Shown here in pieces: positions 24,503-32,789 of a stretch of 58,675 bases of DNA. Positions within the stretch are counted from its first letter, which is position 1, and the number at the start of each line of letters is the position of its first letter. A model generated the notes under the pieces. It was not told where the DNA came from. It saw only the letters and a program-made list of their open reading frames with translations, and ran no database searches. The position numbers were made by a program, and so were the translations under genes. Source of the DNA: Fibrobacter sp. (GTDB taxonomy: Bacteria; Fibrobacterota; Fibrobacteria; Fibrobacterales; Fibrobacteraceae); contig JAILDK010000087.1 in assembly GCA_024689485.1 (NCBI GenBank), forward strand, positions 1 through 58,675, given 5' to 3'.

Positions 24503-25309
24503 TTAGAGCCCGTTGGATTGTAATTCTGTACGACCCTGAGTAGTCCAAGCCCATTCGGTCGAGTTTTGAGATTTGAATTTGACGATTTTCACTGGACCGC
24601 CGAGGACTTCGGCTGCGGCGACTGCGAAGATCACAGCGAGCTTTTCATTCGAGAGACCCGGATGAATTTCCAAAGCGGAAACCGCAGCGATGCTGAGGAA
24701 GGCCTGGAGCTGCTTGTTTGTGAATCCCGGGTGCACGCTCGGTGCGTCCGGATCGCCAAGACCCTTGGAAAGATCGATCTTGATCGGTTCCGAAGAAGCG
24801 GCGGCAGCAGGGGCTGCCTTGGCAGCGACCGGAGCCTTTTCCTTCTTCGAAAGAATCGGCGTGATAACCTTGTTCATCACATAGCTCATGAAGTATGTGA
24901 GGAACATAATGCCGATGATCACGACCATCACGATGATAAGGCCCGTCGCCTGGAATTCGGCAAGCTTGCCGAGTGTAAAGGTTTCGACCTCACCCTGTTC
25001 CGTGACGTATTCGTCACCGAGTTTGGCTTTCGCAATCGGAAGAGCCTTGTTGGCTCCGTTGACAGTTCTTACGCTGTCCTGGCGAGCGTTAGCTTCACGC
25101 GACTGCGCATTCGTCTTATAGAGAATGGAGACTTTATGACCGCCTTGGTAGATCTCAACGACTGCCGAGTCGGGCATCAAAGTCAGCTGCTCTTTAAGCG
25201 GAGCGCTAATCGAGTCTGGCATAATAGCCAGCTGTTCCTTAAACCGTTCTGGAACGGGATAAGGTCCAGTCGCTTTGACGACGCCTTCTTGTTGTGTTGC
25301 TGTTGTCAT
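24503..25309 (-). CDS. OadG-like membrane anchor subunit with N-terminal extension
   Basis: A 268-residue protein. One TM helix (about residues 112-132, TGLIIVMVVIIGIMFLTYFMS) is followed by a charged and Ala-rich linker. The C-terminal block HPGLSNEKLAVIFAVAAAEVL and the WAWTTQGRTELQS finish correspond to the OadG/delta family, which anchors the carboxyltransferase to the pump. The 110 residues before the TM are not usual for OadG; they contain two similar segments, KEQLAIMPDS and KEQLTLMPDS, perhaps from an internal duplication. The start overlaps the alpha gene's stop by four bases (25306-25309). Confidence 0.8.
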   Translation of the reverse strand: MTTATQQEGVVKATGPYPVPERFKEQLAIMPDSISAPLKEQLTLMPDSAVVEIYQGGHKVSILYKTNAQSREANARQDSVRTVNGANKALPIAKAKLGDEYVTEQGEVETFTLGKLAEFQATGLIIVMVVIIGIMFLTYFMSYVMNKVITPILSKKEKAPVAAKAAPAAAASSEPIKIDLSKGLGDPDAPSVHPGFTNKQLQAFLSIAAVSALEIHPGLSNEKLAVIFAVAAAEVLGGPVKIVKFKSQNSTEWAWTTQGRTELQSNGL

Positions 25310-26859
25310 AGAGGACTCAACCCGTGTTTCTTATTTGGACGTTTGACACGCTTCGAGAGCAAGGTTCTCAGAGCGAGCGAAACCTTAGCGCGGGTTTCTG
25401 CAGGATTGATGACATCGGTAATGATGCCGGATTCTGCAGCCTGGTAAGGCTTCGAGAACTTCTCGCGGTAGTCGTCGACGAGCTGCTTGTAAAGAGCATC
25501 CTTGTTTTCGGCTGCTGCGAGTTCCTTCTTGTAGATAATCTTGGCTGCGCCTTCAGCGCCCATCACGGCGATTTCAGCAGTCGGCCAAGCGTACACGACG
25601 TCACCGCCGAGATCCTTGGAAGCCATGGCGATGTAAGCACCACCGTAGGCCTTGCGCATGATGACCGTGACGAGAGGAACCGTGCAGGATGCATAAGCGT
25701 AGAGCATCTTTGCACCGTGGCGGATAATGCCGCCGCGTTCCTGGGCAAGACCCGGCATAAAGCCCGGGACGTCGGTCAGGGTCACGATAGGAATGTTGAA
25801 CGCGTCGCAGAAGTTCACGAATTCTGCGCCCTTGTCGGAAGAATCGATATCGAGGCAGCCGGCCTTGTACTTCGGCTGGTTCGCGACGATGCCGACGACC
25901 ATGCCGTTGATGCGGCCAAAGCCCGTGATGATGTTCTTCGCGAAGTCGCGCTTCACTTCGAGCCATTCGTTCGGGTCGACGAGACGTTCGATCACCTGGT
26001 AGGCGTCGAGCGGGTGGTTTGCGTCTTCCGGAATGATCTGGTTCATGCTCGGATCGTCATCGAGTTCGATGTCGGTGAGCTTGTGCGGCGGAAGTTCGGA
26101 ATTGTTGGACGGGAGGAAGCTGAGGAGCTTCTTGATGATCTGGGAAGCGTGCTTGTCGTCGTTGGCGACGAAATGGACGTTTCCGGAAACCGTTGCGTGA
26201 GCAGCTGCCGAAGCGAACTTTTCGAGCGGAGCTTCTTCACCGGTGGAAGCCTTGATCACCTGCGGGCCGCAGATGAACATGTTCGAATTGTCCTTGAGCT
26301 GAATGCAGAAGTCCATGAGGGCCGGGCTGTAGGAAGCACCGCCTGCGCACGGGCCAGCGATGACTGCGATCTGCGGTACGACGCCCGAAGCGAGAACGTT
26401 AGCACGGAAAACCTTGCCGTAGCCTGCGAGGCTCTTCACGCCTTCCTGAATACGAGCTCCACCGGAGTCGTTCACGGAGATGATCGGCGTGCCGAGTTCG
26501 ATTGCGCGCTGCATGGCTTCGGACATCTTCTGGGCGTGACGGCTACCGAGGGAACCGCCGCTGACCATGAAGTCCTGAGAAATCACGGTGACCGGGCGAC
26601 CATCGATGTTGCCGATGCCGGTCACAACGCCGTCACCGGCGAGCTTCTTCTTTTCAAAGCCGAAACCGCGGACGTCGTGGTCCACGTACATGCCTGCCTC
26701 TTGGAAGGAACCGTCGTCGACGAGGTCAGCGACGCGTTCACGTGCAGAGAGGAGACCCTTTGCATGACGTGCTTCGAGTTTCTCCGGACCGCAACCAGAG
26801 GTGAGAGCGTACTTGCGACGCTCTTCAAGTTGATCGAGTAATTCTTGTTTAATAGCCAT
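25306..26859 (-). CDS. mmdA: Decarboxylase alpha subunit, carboxyltransferase (MmdA-like)
   Basis: A 517-residue carboxyltransferase that moves CO2 from methylmalonyl-CoA (probable substrate) to carrier biotin. Diagnostic regions: RHAKGLLSARERVADLVDDGSF, the oxyanion segment SGGARIQEGVKSLAGYG, GPCAGGASYSPALMDF, and FVNFCDAFNIPIVTLTDVPGFMPG in the C-terminal half. Length and motifs match MmdA and propionyl-CoA carboxylase beta. The membrane and OadG-like partners in the same operon make decarboxylase the better call. A good Shine-Dalgarno (AAAGGAAAC) precedes the start. Note that Fibrobacter is known for succinate as main product. Confidence 0.9.
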   Translation of the reverse strand: MAIKQELLDQLEERRKYALTSGCGPEKLEARHAKGLLSARERVADLVDDGSFQEAGMYVDHDVRGFGFEKKKLAGDGVVTGIGNIDGRPVTVISQDFMVSGGSLGSRHAQKMSEAMQRAIELGTPIISVNDSGGARIQEGVKSLAGYGKVFRANVLASGVVPQIAVIAGPCAGGASYSPALMDFCIQLKDNSNMFICGPQVIKASTGEEAPLEKFASAAAHATVSGNVHFVANDDKHASQIIKKLLSFLPSNNSELPPHKLTDIELDDDPSMNQIIPEDANHPLDAYQVIERLVDPNEWLEVKRDFAKNIITGFGRINGMVVGIVANQPKYKAGCLDIDSSDKGAEFVNFCDAFNIPIVTLTDVPGFMPGLAQERGGIIRHGAKMLYAYASCTVPLVTVIMRKAYGGAYIAMASKDLGGDVVYAWPTAEIAVMGAEGAAKIIYKKELAAAENKDALYKQLVDDYREKFSKPYQAAESGIITDVINPAETRAKVSLALRTLLSKRVKRPNKKHGLSPL

Positions 26860-26920
26860 TTCTAGTTTCCTTTAGGATTCCATAGTTGCGATTGAAAAAT
26901 AGAATTCCAAAGAGAAGAGG

Positions 26921-28414
26921 TTATTCTTTCATCGTTCCTTTTTCGAGGAAATTGAGATGCATATTGAACGCTCGGTCAAGAGCGAACGGAATATGCTTTC
27001 CTTTCGAGGACCGCAGACTGTAATCTAAAAAATCATTGAGCTGTTGGCGATAGTCTGGATGGGCACAATTTTCAATTATTTTGTGCGCACGAGACACCGG
27101 ATCGAGCCCGCGGAGGTCCGCCAGACCTTGCTCCGTGACAAATATGTGAGTTTCGTGATCGGAGTGATCCAAATGTGTCACAAATGGGACAATCGCGCTG
27201 ATTGCGCCGTCTTTTGCCGTTGACGGCGTCATGAAAAATCCGAGCAGACAATTTCTCGAAAAATCGGCGGATCCACCGATGCCGTTCATGATCGAAGAAC
27301 CGCAAACGTGCGAAGAATTCACATTGCCGAAAATATCGCATTCGAGAGCTGTGTTCATGGAGATGACACCGAGACGGCGGATCACTTCCGGATGGTTTGA
27401 AACTTCTTGCGAGCGCAGCACGAACTTTTTTTGGAGCGTCGCCGCGTTCCGCTTAAAATATTCGCGGGCGTCTGCGGAACACGTGAGAGCGGTACCGCTT
27501 GCACCGATGAGTTTGTCTGCTTTGATCAGTTCAAAGACCGCTTCCTGGATGACTTCGGTGAAAAGGCTCACCGGCTCTTGCAAGGAATCGCGCGCCATGG
27601 CGGTGAGCACCGCGTTTGCGACGTTGCCGACGCCGCTCTGGTAAGGAAGCCCTGCGGGAAGGCGTCCCTTTTTGCGTTCGTGCGCCAGGAATTCGAGAAT
27701 CTGGCCGCCGATGGTTTTGGAAACTTCGTCGGGTTCCGTAAACGGTCGGATGGTATCGCCCTGATTTGTGCGGACAATCGCCACGATCTTTTTCGGATCG
27801 ACTTGGACGTAATCCTTTCCGCCGCGGTCGAGAACATTCACCACCGGAATCGGATGCGTGTACGGGGGAAGTTCCGGCAGGTAGCAGTCATGAATGCCGC
27901 AGAGAGCGTCTCCGTAAATGGAATTCAATTCCACGATGATGCGGTCCGCCATTTGCAAATATTCGACGGAATTTCCGCAGGAAGTGGTGAAACGGATTTT
28001 ACCGTCGGATGTCACTTCGCTCGCTTCGATGATTGCGGTCGTCGGGCGCGGTAAAGAGCCTGTGCGGACGAGATGCCCCATGATGCCGAGGTGAGCGTCT
28101 GTATAGAAAATTTCGCCGCGGTTGATCGCCGAACGCAAATCTTTATTCGACTGGTAAGGCGCTCTCCATTTGATCGCCTTGGCGCGGGCTAAGGCTCCGT
28201 CGCATTCGTCGCCCGTCGAGGCTCCGGAAAAAAGCGTAATCTGGAAAGGCTTTCCGTTTGCGTGTAAACGTTCCGCCCTTTTGGCGAGAGCCGTGGGGAC
28301 CGCTTTGGGGTAGCCGGCGAGAGTGAATCCGGAAACGCCAAGAACTTCTCCATCTTGAATCAGTTCTGCCGCTTCCTCTGCAGAAATTTCTTTGGAAACT
28401 AGGTCAGAAGTCAT
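26921..28414 (-). CDS. Acetyl-CoA hydrolase/transferase family CoA-transferase (succinate/propionyl type)
   Basis: A 497-residue class I CoA-transferase of the SCACT/Cat1 group, which exchanges CoA between acetyl- or propionyl-CoA and succinate. Marks: GFTLAGYPKAVP, LFSGASTGDECDG, QSGVGNVANAVLTAM, and SLFTEVIQEAVFELI, which carries the predicted catalytic Glu. The C-terminal EQGLADLRGLDPVSRA is typical. In an operon with the decarboxylase it would recycle CoA: propionyl-CoA plus succinate gives succinyl-CoA plus propionate. Acetate specificity is equally possible. Start overlaps mutY's end by 11 bases. Confidence 0.88.
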   Translation of the reverse strand: MTSDLVSKEISAEEAAELIQDGEVLGVSGFTLAGYPKAVPTALAKRAERLHANGKPFQITLFSGASTGDECDGALARAKAIKWRAPYQSNKDLRSAINRGEIFYTDAHLGIMGHLVRTGSLPRPTTAIIEASEVTSDGKIRFTTSCGNSVEYLQMADRIIVELNSIYGDALCGIHDCYLPELPPYTHPIPVVNVLDRGGKDYVQVDPKKIVAIVRTNQGDTIRPFTEPDEVSKTIGGQILEFLAHERKKGRLPAGLPYQSGVGNVANAVLTAMARDSLQEPVSLFTEVIQEAVFELIKADKLIGASGTALTCSADAREYFKRNAATLQKKFVLRSQEVSNHPEVIRRLGVISMNTALECDIFGNVNSSHVCGSSIMNGIGGSADFSRNCLLGFFMTPSTAKDGAISAIVPFVTHLDHSDHETHIFVTEQGLADLRGLDPVSRAHKIIENCAHPDYRQQLNDFLDYSLRSSKGKHIPFALDRAFNMHLNFLEKGTMKE

Positions 28415-29609
28415 GCGTTAAAATTACGATTTTTTGCGCAAAACTGGAAATGATTTTTTGGGGAAGTTCCTGTTTTGGAATCCAGGTGCCTGTGAGCCCT
28501 TTGTGGGACTTGGCTTCCACGCATAAAACGCGGCATTGGATTTTGTAACGGGTGATCGAATGTTCGACGGTTCCGGTGAAAGCAAAGCGTTTGACGTTTT
28601 CCGGGGAAATCATATTTTCGGCGATGCCGGGGAAAACATTTTTGAACGCATCCGCGTATTCGAACATCGGAAACGTCAGCTGATTTTTGAGGAACGGCGA
28701 CTTGGGTGAAGATTGCAGTAAAAAATTTCCCTTGGAATCGCAAATGGCGATGGCAAATCCGATCCAAGAAACGTACTGCGTTTGTTTTTTGGGCGGGAAT
28801 TCCGAGGCACGTCCGTTTTGAAAGGCTTGGCAAATTTTTTGAAGGGGGCAACTTTCGCAGAGCGGATTTGCTTTTTTGCAAACGGTGCGTCCGAGTTCCA
28901 TCAAAGCTTCATTTGTGAGGAATGCGTCGCCCGCATTTGCCCAGAGCGAAGCCTGTTCCCAATAGGCGTCTTTGGAAGCTTTGTCCTTGGTCGGTAAAAA
29001 ATCCCATTCGGAAAGGCGCGAAAAAATGCGGACGAGGTTGCCGTCTAGAATCGCTTCGTTCTGGTGAAAGGCAAGGCTTAGAATGGCGCCTGCAGTGTAC
29101 GCGCCGATTCCCGGGAGAGCTTCTAAATCTTTGCGGTTTTCGGGGAACTGGCCGTTTGCGTTTTGAACGATTTGTTTTGCGGTCTTGTGAATGTTCCGTG
29201 CGCGGCTGTAATAGCCGAGCCCTTGCCAGTGCAACAGAACCGCGTCTTCGCTTGCGTTTGCGAGCGTTTGCACGGTAGGGAAGTCTTGCATCCACTTTTT
29301 GTAGGCGGCTTGAACGGCGGAAACCTGCGTCTGTTGCAGCATCGTTTCGCTGATCCAAACCGCATACGGATCGCGTTTAGAGAATAAGTCTAAGGGTCGC
29401 CAAGGAAACTCGGCGTGGTTCTTTTCGAACCATGCGCAGAGCGCCTTATTTGCCGAGGTAAGCTTCGTGGTAAACCTTTTTGTAGAATTCCCACTGAGCA
29501 GCGGCGGCCTTTTCGAGCGTGTAATCCTTGCTGCGGCTGTAGGCGTTTTCGCGAACCTTTTGGTAGGCGGATTCGTCGTGGCGAAGGGCGACGCACTTTT
29601 CGAGTTCAT
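28404..29609 (-). CDS. mutY: A/G-specific adenine glycosylase (MutY), start uncertain
   Basis: Removes adenine mispaired with 8-oxoguanine. Core features are WISETMLQQTQV, the helix-hairpin-helix LPGIGAYTAGAILSLAF, AILDGNL with the catalytic Asp, and an iron-sulfur motif C-X6-C-X2-C-X5-C (CKKANPLCESCPLQKIC). A NUDIX-like domain follows from about residue 285. The core should begin near the CAWFEKNHAEFPW stretch (about residue 59). No ATG, GTG or TTG occurs between the upstream gene's stop and that point, so the only ordinary start is 29609, inside the glycosyltransferase gene. This gives a 164-base overlap and a basic 50-residue N-terminal tail. Confidence 0.85.
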   Translation of the reverse strand: MNSKSASPFATTNPPTKRFAKTPTAAARITRSKRPPLLSGNSTKRFTTKLTSANKALCAWFEKNHAEFPWRPLDLFSKRDPYAVWISETMLQQTQVSAVQAAYKKWMQDFPTVQTLANASEDAVLLHWQGLGYYSRARNIHKTAKQIVQNANGQFPENRKDLEALPGIGAYTAGAILSLAFHQNEAILDGNLVRIFSRLSEWDFLPTKDKASKDAYWEQASLWANAGDAFLTNEALMELGRTVCKKANPLCESCPLQKICQAFQNGRASEFPPKKQTQYVSWIGFAIAICDSKGNFLLQSSPKSPFLKNQLTFPMFEYADAFKNVFPGIAENMISPENVKRFAFTGTVEHSITRYKIQCRVLCVEAKSHKGLTGTWIPKQELPQKIISSFAQKIVILTHDF

Positions 29610-30855
29610 TTAGCCAGGCGGCGGTATCGTCTGCCGGGAGAACCTTTCCACAGCCTTTTTCAAAGACGATGTCCTGCGGGCCGCCCTTGTCTGTCACAAT
29701 TGCGGGAGTTCCCGAGGCGAGAGCTTCGACGACCACGTTTCCGAAGGTGTCCGTGGTGCTCGGGAAAAGCAAAAAATCGGCGTCGGCGTAAAGACCGGCG
29801 AGGGTTTCGCCGCCTTGCACACCTGCAAAGTGGACTTCCGGAGCGCTTGCAAAATCCTTTTTGAGTTCTTCCAAGTACCAGCCGTCTCCGACGAACATCA
29901 GTTCGGCGTCGTCATGCTTTTTGCGAAATTCCATCCACAGATTGCGGAGCAGCGGAAGGTTCTTTTCTTTGGAAATTCGGCCGACGTAAACGAAGCGGAC
30001 TTTTCCCTGCAGGCTCGAGAACTTTTCCCACGTGCCTTTGCCGCGGAAGTCCGGACTGTAATTTTCGAGAGGAATGCCGCGACGGATGATTTCGATCTTG
30101 TCGAGCGGAACCTTGATGTCGTTGTGCAGAATGTTCTTGTAATCTTTGCACGGGCTGACGACCGGGCGGGTGAAGCCGTAGAAGATCTGCATGAGCATCA
30201 AAACGTAACGGTGCATCCACTTTGCCTTGACGAGAGTCTTTGCATAAGTGGGAACGTCGGTGCGGTAATGGCTGATCACCTTGATGCCTGCGATCTTTGC
30301 GCAGAAGGCGATTGTCCAGGCTCCCGGACTCGGCGTTTCCAGTTCAATGATATCGACCGGGTAACGCTTGAGCAAGCGGAGAATGGGACGCACGTGTGGA
30401 ATTGCGAGTTCGCTGTTGGCGTAACCGAGCTGTTCCATGCTAAAAACGCGCGGGAGCAAAATCACGTAGCCGTTTTCCACGACGCCGCAAGGACGCGTGT
30501 TGAAGGCGCTGCCGACGAGGGCTGCCTTGTAACCGTGGCCTCGCATGTAGGAAATCACATGGCGCAGATTGTTCGCAATTCCGTTGACTTCATCCAGGTT
30601 ATCGGAATAGAAGGCAACGCGGATATCGTCTGCGGAATGCTCCTTGCGCTTCTTCTTTAAAAAGAATCGGAGCTTGAGCAAACGCGGAATGTTGCGAAGG
30701 ACCTGCCAGAACACCACTGGTGGAATCATGCAAGTGCGAATGTTTCCTGGAGGCTGGTGCTTAAAAGAAAAGTATTCAGGGAACGTACTCGAAACGGTCC
30801 GGCCAAAAATCGGCGGGCGGGAATCGTAAGTGTTGTTCGAATCTTCAGTTGCCAT
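29446..30855 (-). CDS. Glycosyltransferase family 4 (GDP-mannose-type alpha-mannosyltransferase-like)
   Basis: A 469-residue GT-B enzyme. Visible marks: FYSDNLDEVNGIANNLRHV (glycine-loop variant as in MgtA/PimB-like transferases), ISHYRTDVPTYA, IIRRGIPLENY, FVYVGRISKEKNLPLL, ELMFVGDGWYLEEL, and FPSTTDTFGNVVVEALASGTPAI with the EX7E-type Glu. The N-terminal 60 residues are polar and basic, with no TM. It is likely a mannosyl- or glucosyltransferase for an envelope lipid or polysaccharide; the donor is inferred. First gene of a segment with mutY, which overlaps its 3' end. Confidence 0.85.
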   Translation of the reverse strand: MATEDSNNTYDSRPPIFGRTVSSTFPEYFSFKHQPPGNIRTCMIPPVVFWQVLRNIPRLLKLRFFLKKKRKEHSADDIRVAFYSDNLDEVNGIANNLRHVISYMRGHGYKAALVGSAFNTRPCGVVENGYVILLPRVFSMEQLGYANSELAIPHVRPILRLLKRYPVDIIELETPSPGAWTIAFCAKIAGIKVISHYRTDVPTYAKTLVKAKWMHRYVLMLMQIFYGFTRPVVSPCKDYKNILHNDIKVPLDKIEIIRRGIPLENYSPDFRGKGTWEKFSSLQGKVRFVYVGRISKEKNLPLLRNLWMEFRKKHDDAELMFVGDGWYLEELKKDFASAPEVHFAGVQGGETLAGLYADADFLLFPSTTDTFGNVVVEALASGTPAIVTDKGGPQDIVFEKGCGKVLPADDTAAWLNELEKCVALRHDESAYQKVRENAYSRSKDYTLEKAAAAQWEFYKKVYHEAYLGK

Positions 30856-30896
30856 AGTACGTATGCGTAAAAATCCAAATTGCGAAAAGTGAAGGC

Positions 30897-31667
30897 CTAC
30901 TGGCGAAGCTGTTCCTGGTTGAAGGCGACGCAGTCTGCATAACGGGTTCCCGCTCCTCCAAAAATATCCAGGGAGCTGCCGATGGTCAAGTCCACCCGTC
31001 CACCGGAAATCTCCTTACAGCGGACTAAATCGTTTGTACTCTTCGCTCCGCCCGCATAAGTGACTGGAATCGGGCTTTTTTCGGCGAGAAAACGGATCAG
31101 ATCTTCGTCCATGCCGCGTTCAAGGCCTTCAACGTCCGCCGCGTGAACGAGAAATTCGTCGCAGTAAGAGCCGAGCTTTTGCAGAAGAGCTTCATCGACG
31201 ACGGCGTCGGTCACGGTCTGCCAGCGGTTTGTGGCGACATTCCAACCGTTTGCGGTACGGCGGCAGCTCAAGTCCAGAACGAGATGTTCCTTGCCCACGG
31301 TTTTCGAAAGTTTTTCGACCTTTTCCATGTCAAGATGTGCACCGTCAAAGACCCAGCTGGTGACAATCACATGGCTTGCGCCTGCATCGAGATATTCCTG
31401 GGCGTTATCCGGGTTGATGCCCCCGCCGACCTGAAGACCGTTCGGGTATGCGGACAGGGCTTCTTTTGCCGCTTCCACGTTGCCCTTGCCGAGCATGATC
31501 ACGTGGCCGCCTTTTAAGCCGTCTTTCTTGTAAAGGTTTGCGTAGTAAGAAGGGGACTTTTCACTCACGAAGTTCGTCTTGGGAGTGTCGCTGTCGGAAA
31601 GGGTTCCGCCGACGATCTGCTTGACTTTGCCTTGGTGAATGTCGATACAGGGACGAAAAAGGGTCAT
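30897..31667 (-). CDS. hisA: HisA, eukaryotic-type (phosphoribosylformimino-AICAR-phosphate isomerase)
   Basis: A 256-residue (beta/alpha)8 isomerase of histidine biosynthesis. The sequence follows the yeast His6 pattern and not ordinary bacterial HisA: FRPCIDIHQGKVKQIVGGTLSD, PKTNFVSEKSPSYYANLYK, LQVGGGIN, VIVTSWVFD, VLDLSCRRT, HAADVEGLERGMD, VTYAGGAKS and DLTIGSSLDIFGG. The catalytic Asp of strand 1 (CIDIH) is present. ATG 31667 was chosen as it follows the upstream stop by one base; the open frame upstream runs into the lipocalin-like gene. No other his gene lies in the window. Confidence 0.9.
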   Translation of the reverse strand: MTLFRPCIDIHQGKVKQIVGGTLSDSDTPKTNFVSEKSPSYYANLYKKDGLKGGHVIMLGKGNVEAAKEALSAYPNGLQVGGGINPDNAQEYLDAGASHVIVTSWVFDGAHLDMEKVEKLSKTVGKEHLVLDLSCRRTANGWNVATNRWQTVTDAVVDEALLQKLGSYCDEFLVHAADVEGLERGMDEDLIRFLAEKSPIPVTYAGGAKSTNDLVRCKEISGGRVDLTIGSSLDIFGGAGTRYADCVAFNQEQLRQ

Positions 31668-31668
31668 A

Positions 31669-32709
31669 TTAGAGTCCGGTAATGCTCCAGTCGTAAACGT
31701 AACCGTCTGCGGCCTTGGAGCGTCCACGCCAGAAGAAAATTTCACCGCCGAGCATCACCTTGGTCGCCTTTTTGGCGAGCCAGCCGTCAAAGTTTTCGAG
31801 CATGGAGAACTTTTGACGCGGCTTCGACATGTCGAGAGTCAAAGTGTCTGCAACGTTTTGCCACGTGATTTGCAACGCGGCTTTCGGAAATTTAGAACCT
31901 TTATACGGCTTTCCGTTTTCGAGGATGTCTTTTGGGAACAAAACATTCGACTGGTCGCCCTTCTTTTCGATCAGGTAACCAAAAGGGACTCCGTCTTCGT
32001 CGAGGGCTAAGCGTCCGGCGTAAGCGCCACGGGTCGCTTCGCTCACGTTGAAGGCGCGGGCGGCGAGATCGGTCGGGTTGCCGGACTGCCAAGTGTGTTC
32101 CAAGTAGCCGTAGCCTTTGACTTCGAGAGTATCACCGTTGTGGGCGATTTTACCTTTGACGCGGCCGTAGGGAATGAGGACGGCTGCGCCGTAATAACCG
32201 TCGCCGATTTTCCATTTGCCGTCGCCTGGAACTTTGCCCTTGTTCGCACTGGTGAAGGTGATGTCGAGCAGGAATTTGCCGAATTCTTCCTTGTTTGCGG
32301 TAAAGAGAACGCGGTGGCCTTTTCCGGGGAGACCTTCCATGATGTATTCATCCTTGATGGAGATCTTGTTCTGGTCTTTGTATTCCTGGATGCGTTCGAG
32401 CGGATATTGGCGGCCGATGTTCGACTTTTTGCCTTTGAGATTGAAGAACGAGATGTCGCAGCCGATCTTTTTTCCGGATGCCGGAATGACGATGGTCGCG
32501 TAATTGACGTAGGCGCGGGTCCCGTTGTCGAAGATGAATTGATAGGTCCAAGCCTCGGTATTTTTTTCGGATTTGAGGTTTTTTGCGAAAAAATCCGATT
32601 TGTCGACGTTACGGATGTTTGCGGAAGGCGCTTTGACGTCGGATGCAAATGCGTAGAATGCCATTCCCGAAACCGTGAGAATGGTAAAAATGTTTTTCAG
32701 AATGGCCAT
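31669..32709 (-). CDS. Secreted lipocalin-like (AttH/CrtC-type) protein
   Basis: A 346-residue protein with a signal peptide (NIFTILTVSGMAFYAFA). The GYGYLEHTWQSGNPTDLAARAF segment (about residues 198-220) resembles the conserved Gly-Tyr-x-Glu-His-Trp motif of AttH/CrtC/Svf1-type beta-barrels. The rest is beta strands with many Gly and Trp. These folds bind lipids or lipid-like ligands. The substrate is unknown. Leads the minus-strand operon that continues with hisA. A lipid-binding role is inferred from fold only. Confidence 0.6.
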   Translation of the reverse strand: MAILKNIFTILTVSGMAFYAFASDVKAPSANIRNVDKSDFFAKNLKSEKNTEAWTYQFIFDNGTRAYVNYATIVIPASGKKIGCDISFFNLKGKKSNIGRQYPLERIQEYKDQNKISIKDEYIMEGLPGKGHRVLFTANKEEFGKFLLDITFTSANKGKVPGDGKWKIGDGYYGAAVLIPYGRVKGKIAHNGDTLEVKGYGYLEHTWQSGNPTDLAARAFNVSEATRGAYAGRLALDEDGVPFGYLIEKKGDQSNVLFPKDILENGKPYKGSKFPKAALQITWQNVADTLTLDMSKPRQKFSMLENFDGWLAKKATKVMLGGEIFFWRGRSKAADGYVYDWSITGL

Positions 32710-32789
32710 GCTCCTAACATAGAAAATTGAACTACATTTGACACATTATTTTATGCTGAATGCAAGTTCTATTCAACTAGGGAGGTCAT

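Noticed and set aside
25324-26841. Long plus-strand open frame (505 residues) opposite the carboxyltransferase gene
   Set aside because: Mirror of a strongly conserved coding gene; composition is rich in His, Asp and Arg, with no domain or signal. It is a result of codon bias (G/C at third base) in the real gene.
24053-26859. Oxaloacetate or glutaconyl-CoA decarboxylase instead of methylmalonyl-CoA decarboxylase
   Set aside because: Not ruled out by sequence. Oxaloacetate decarboxylase alpha chains carry a pyruvate-carboxylase-type barrel with biotin domain, unlike the carboxyltransferase here. Glutaconyl-CoA remains possible, but the adjacent succinate-type CoA-transferase favours methylmalonyl-CoA.
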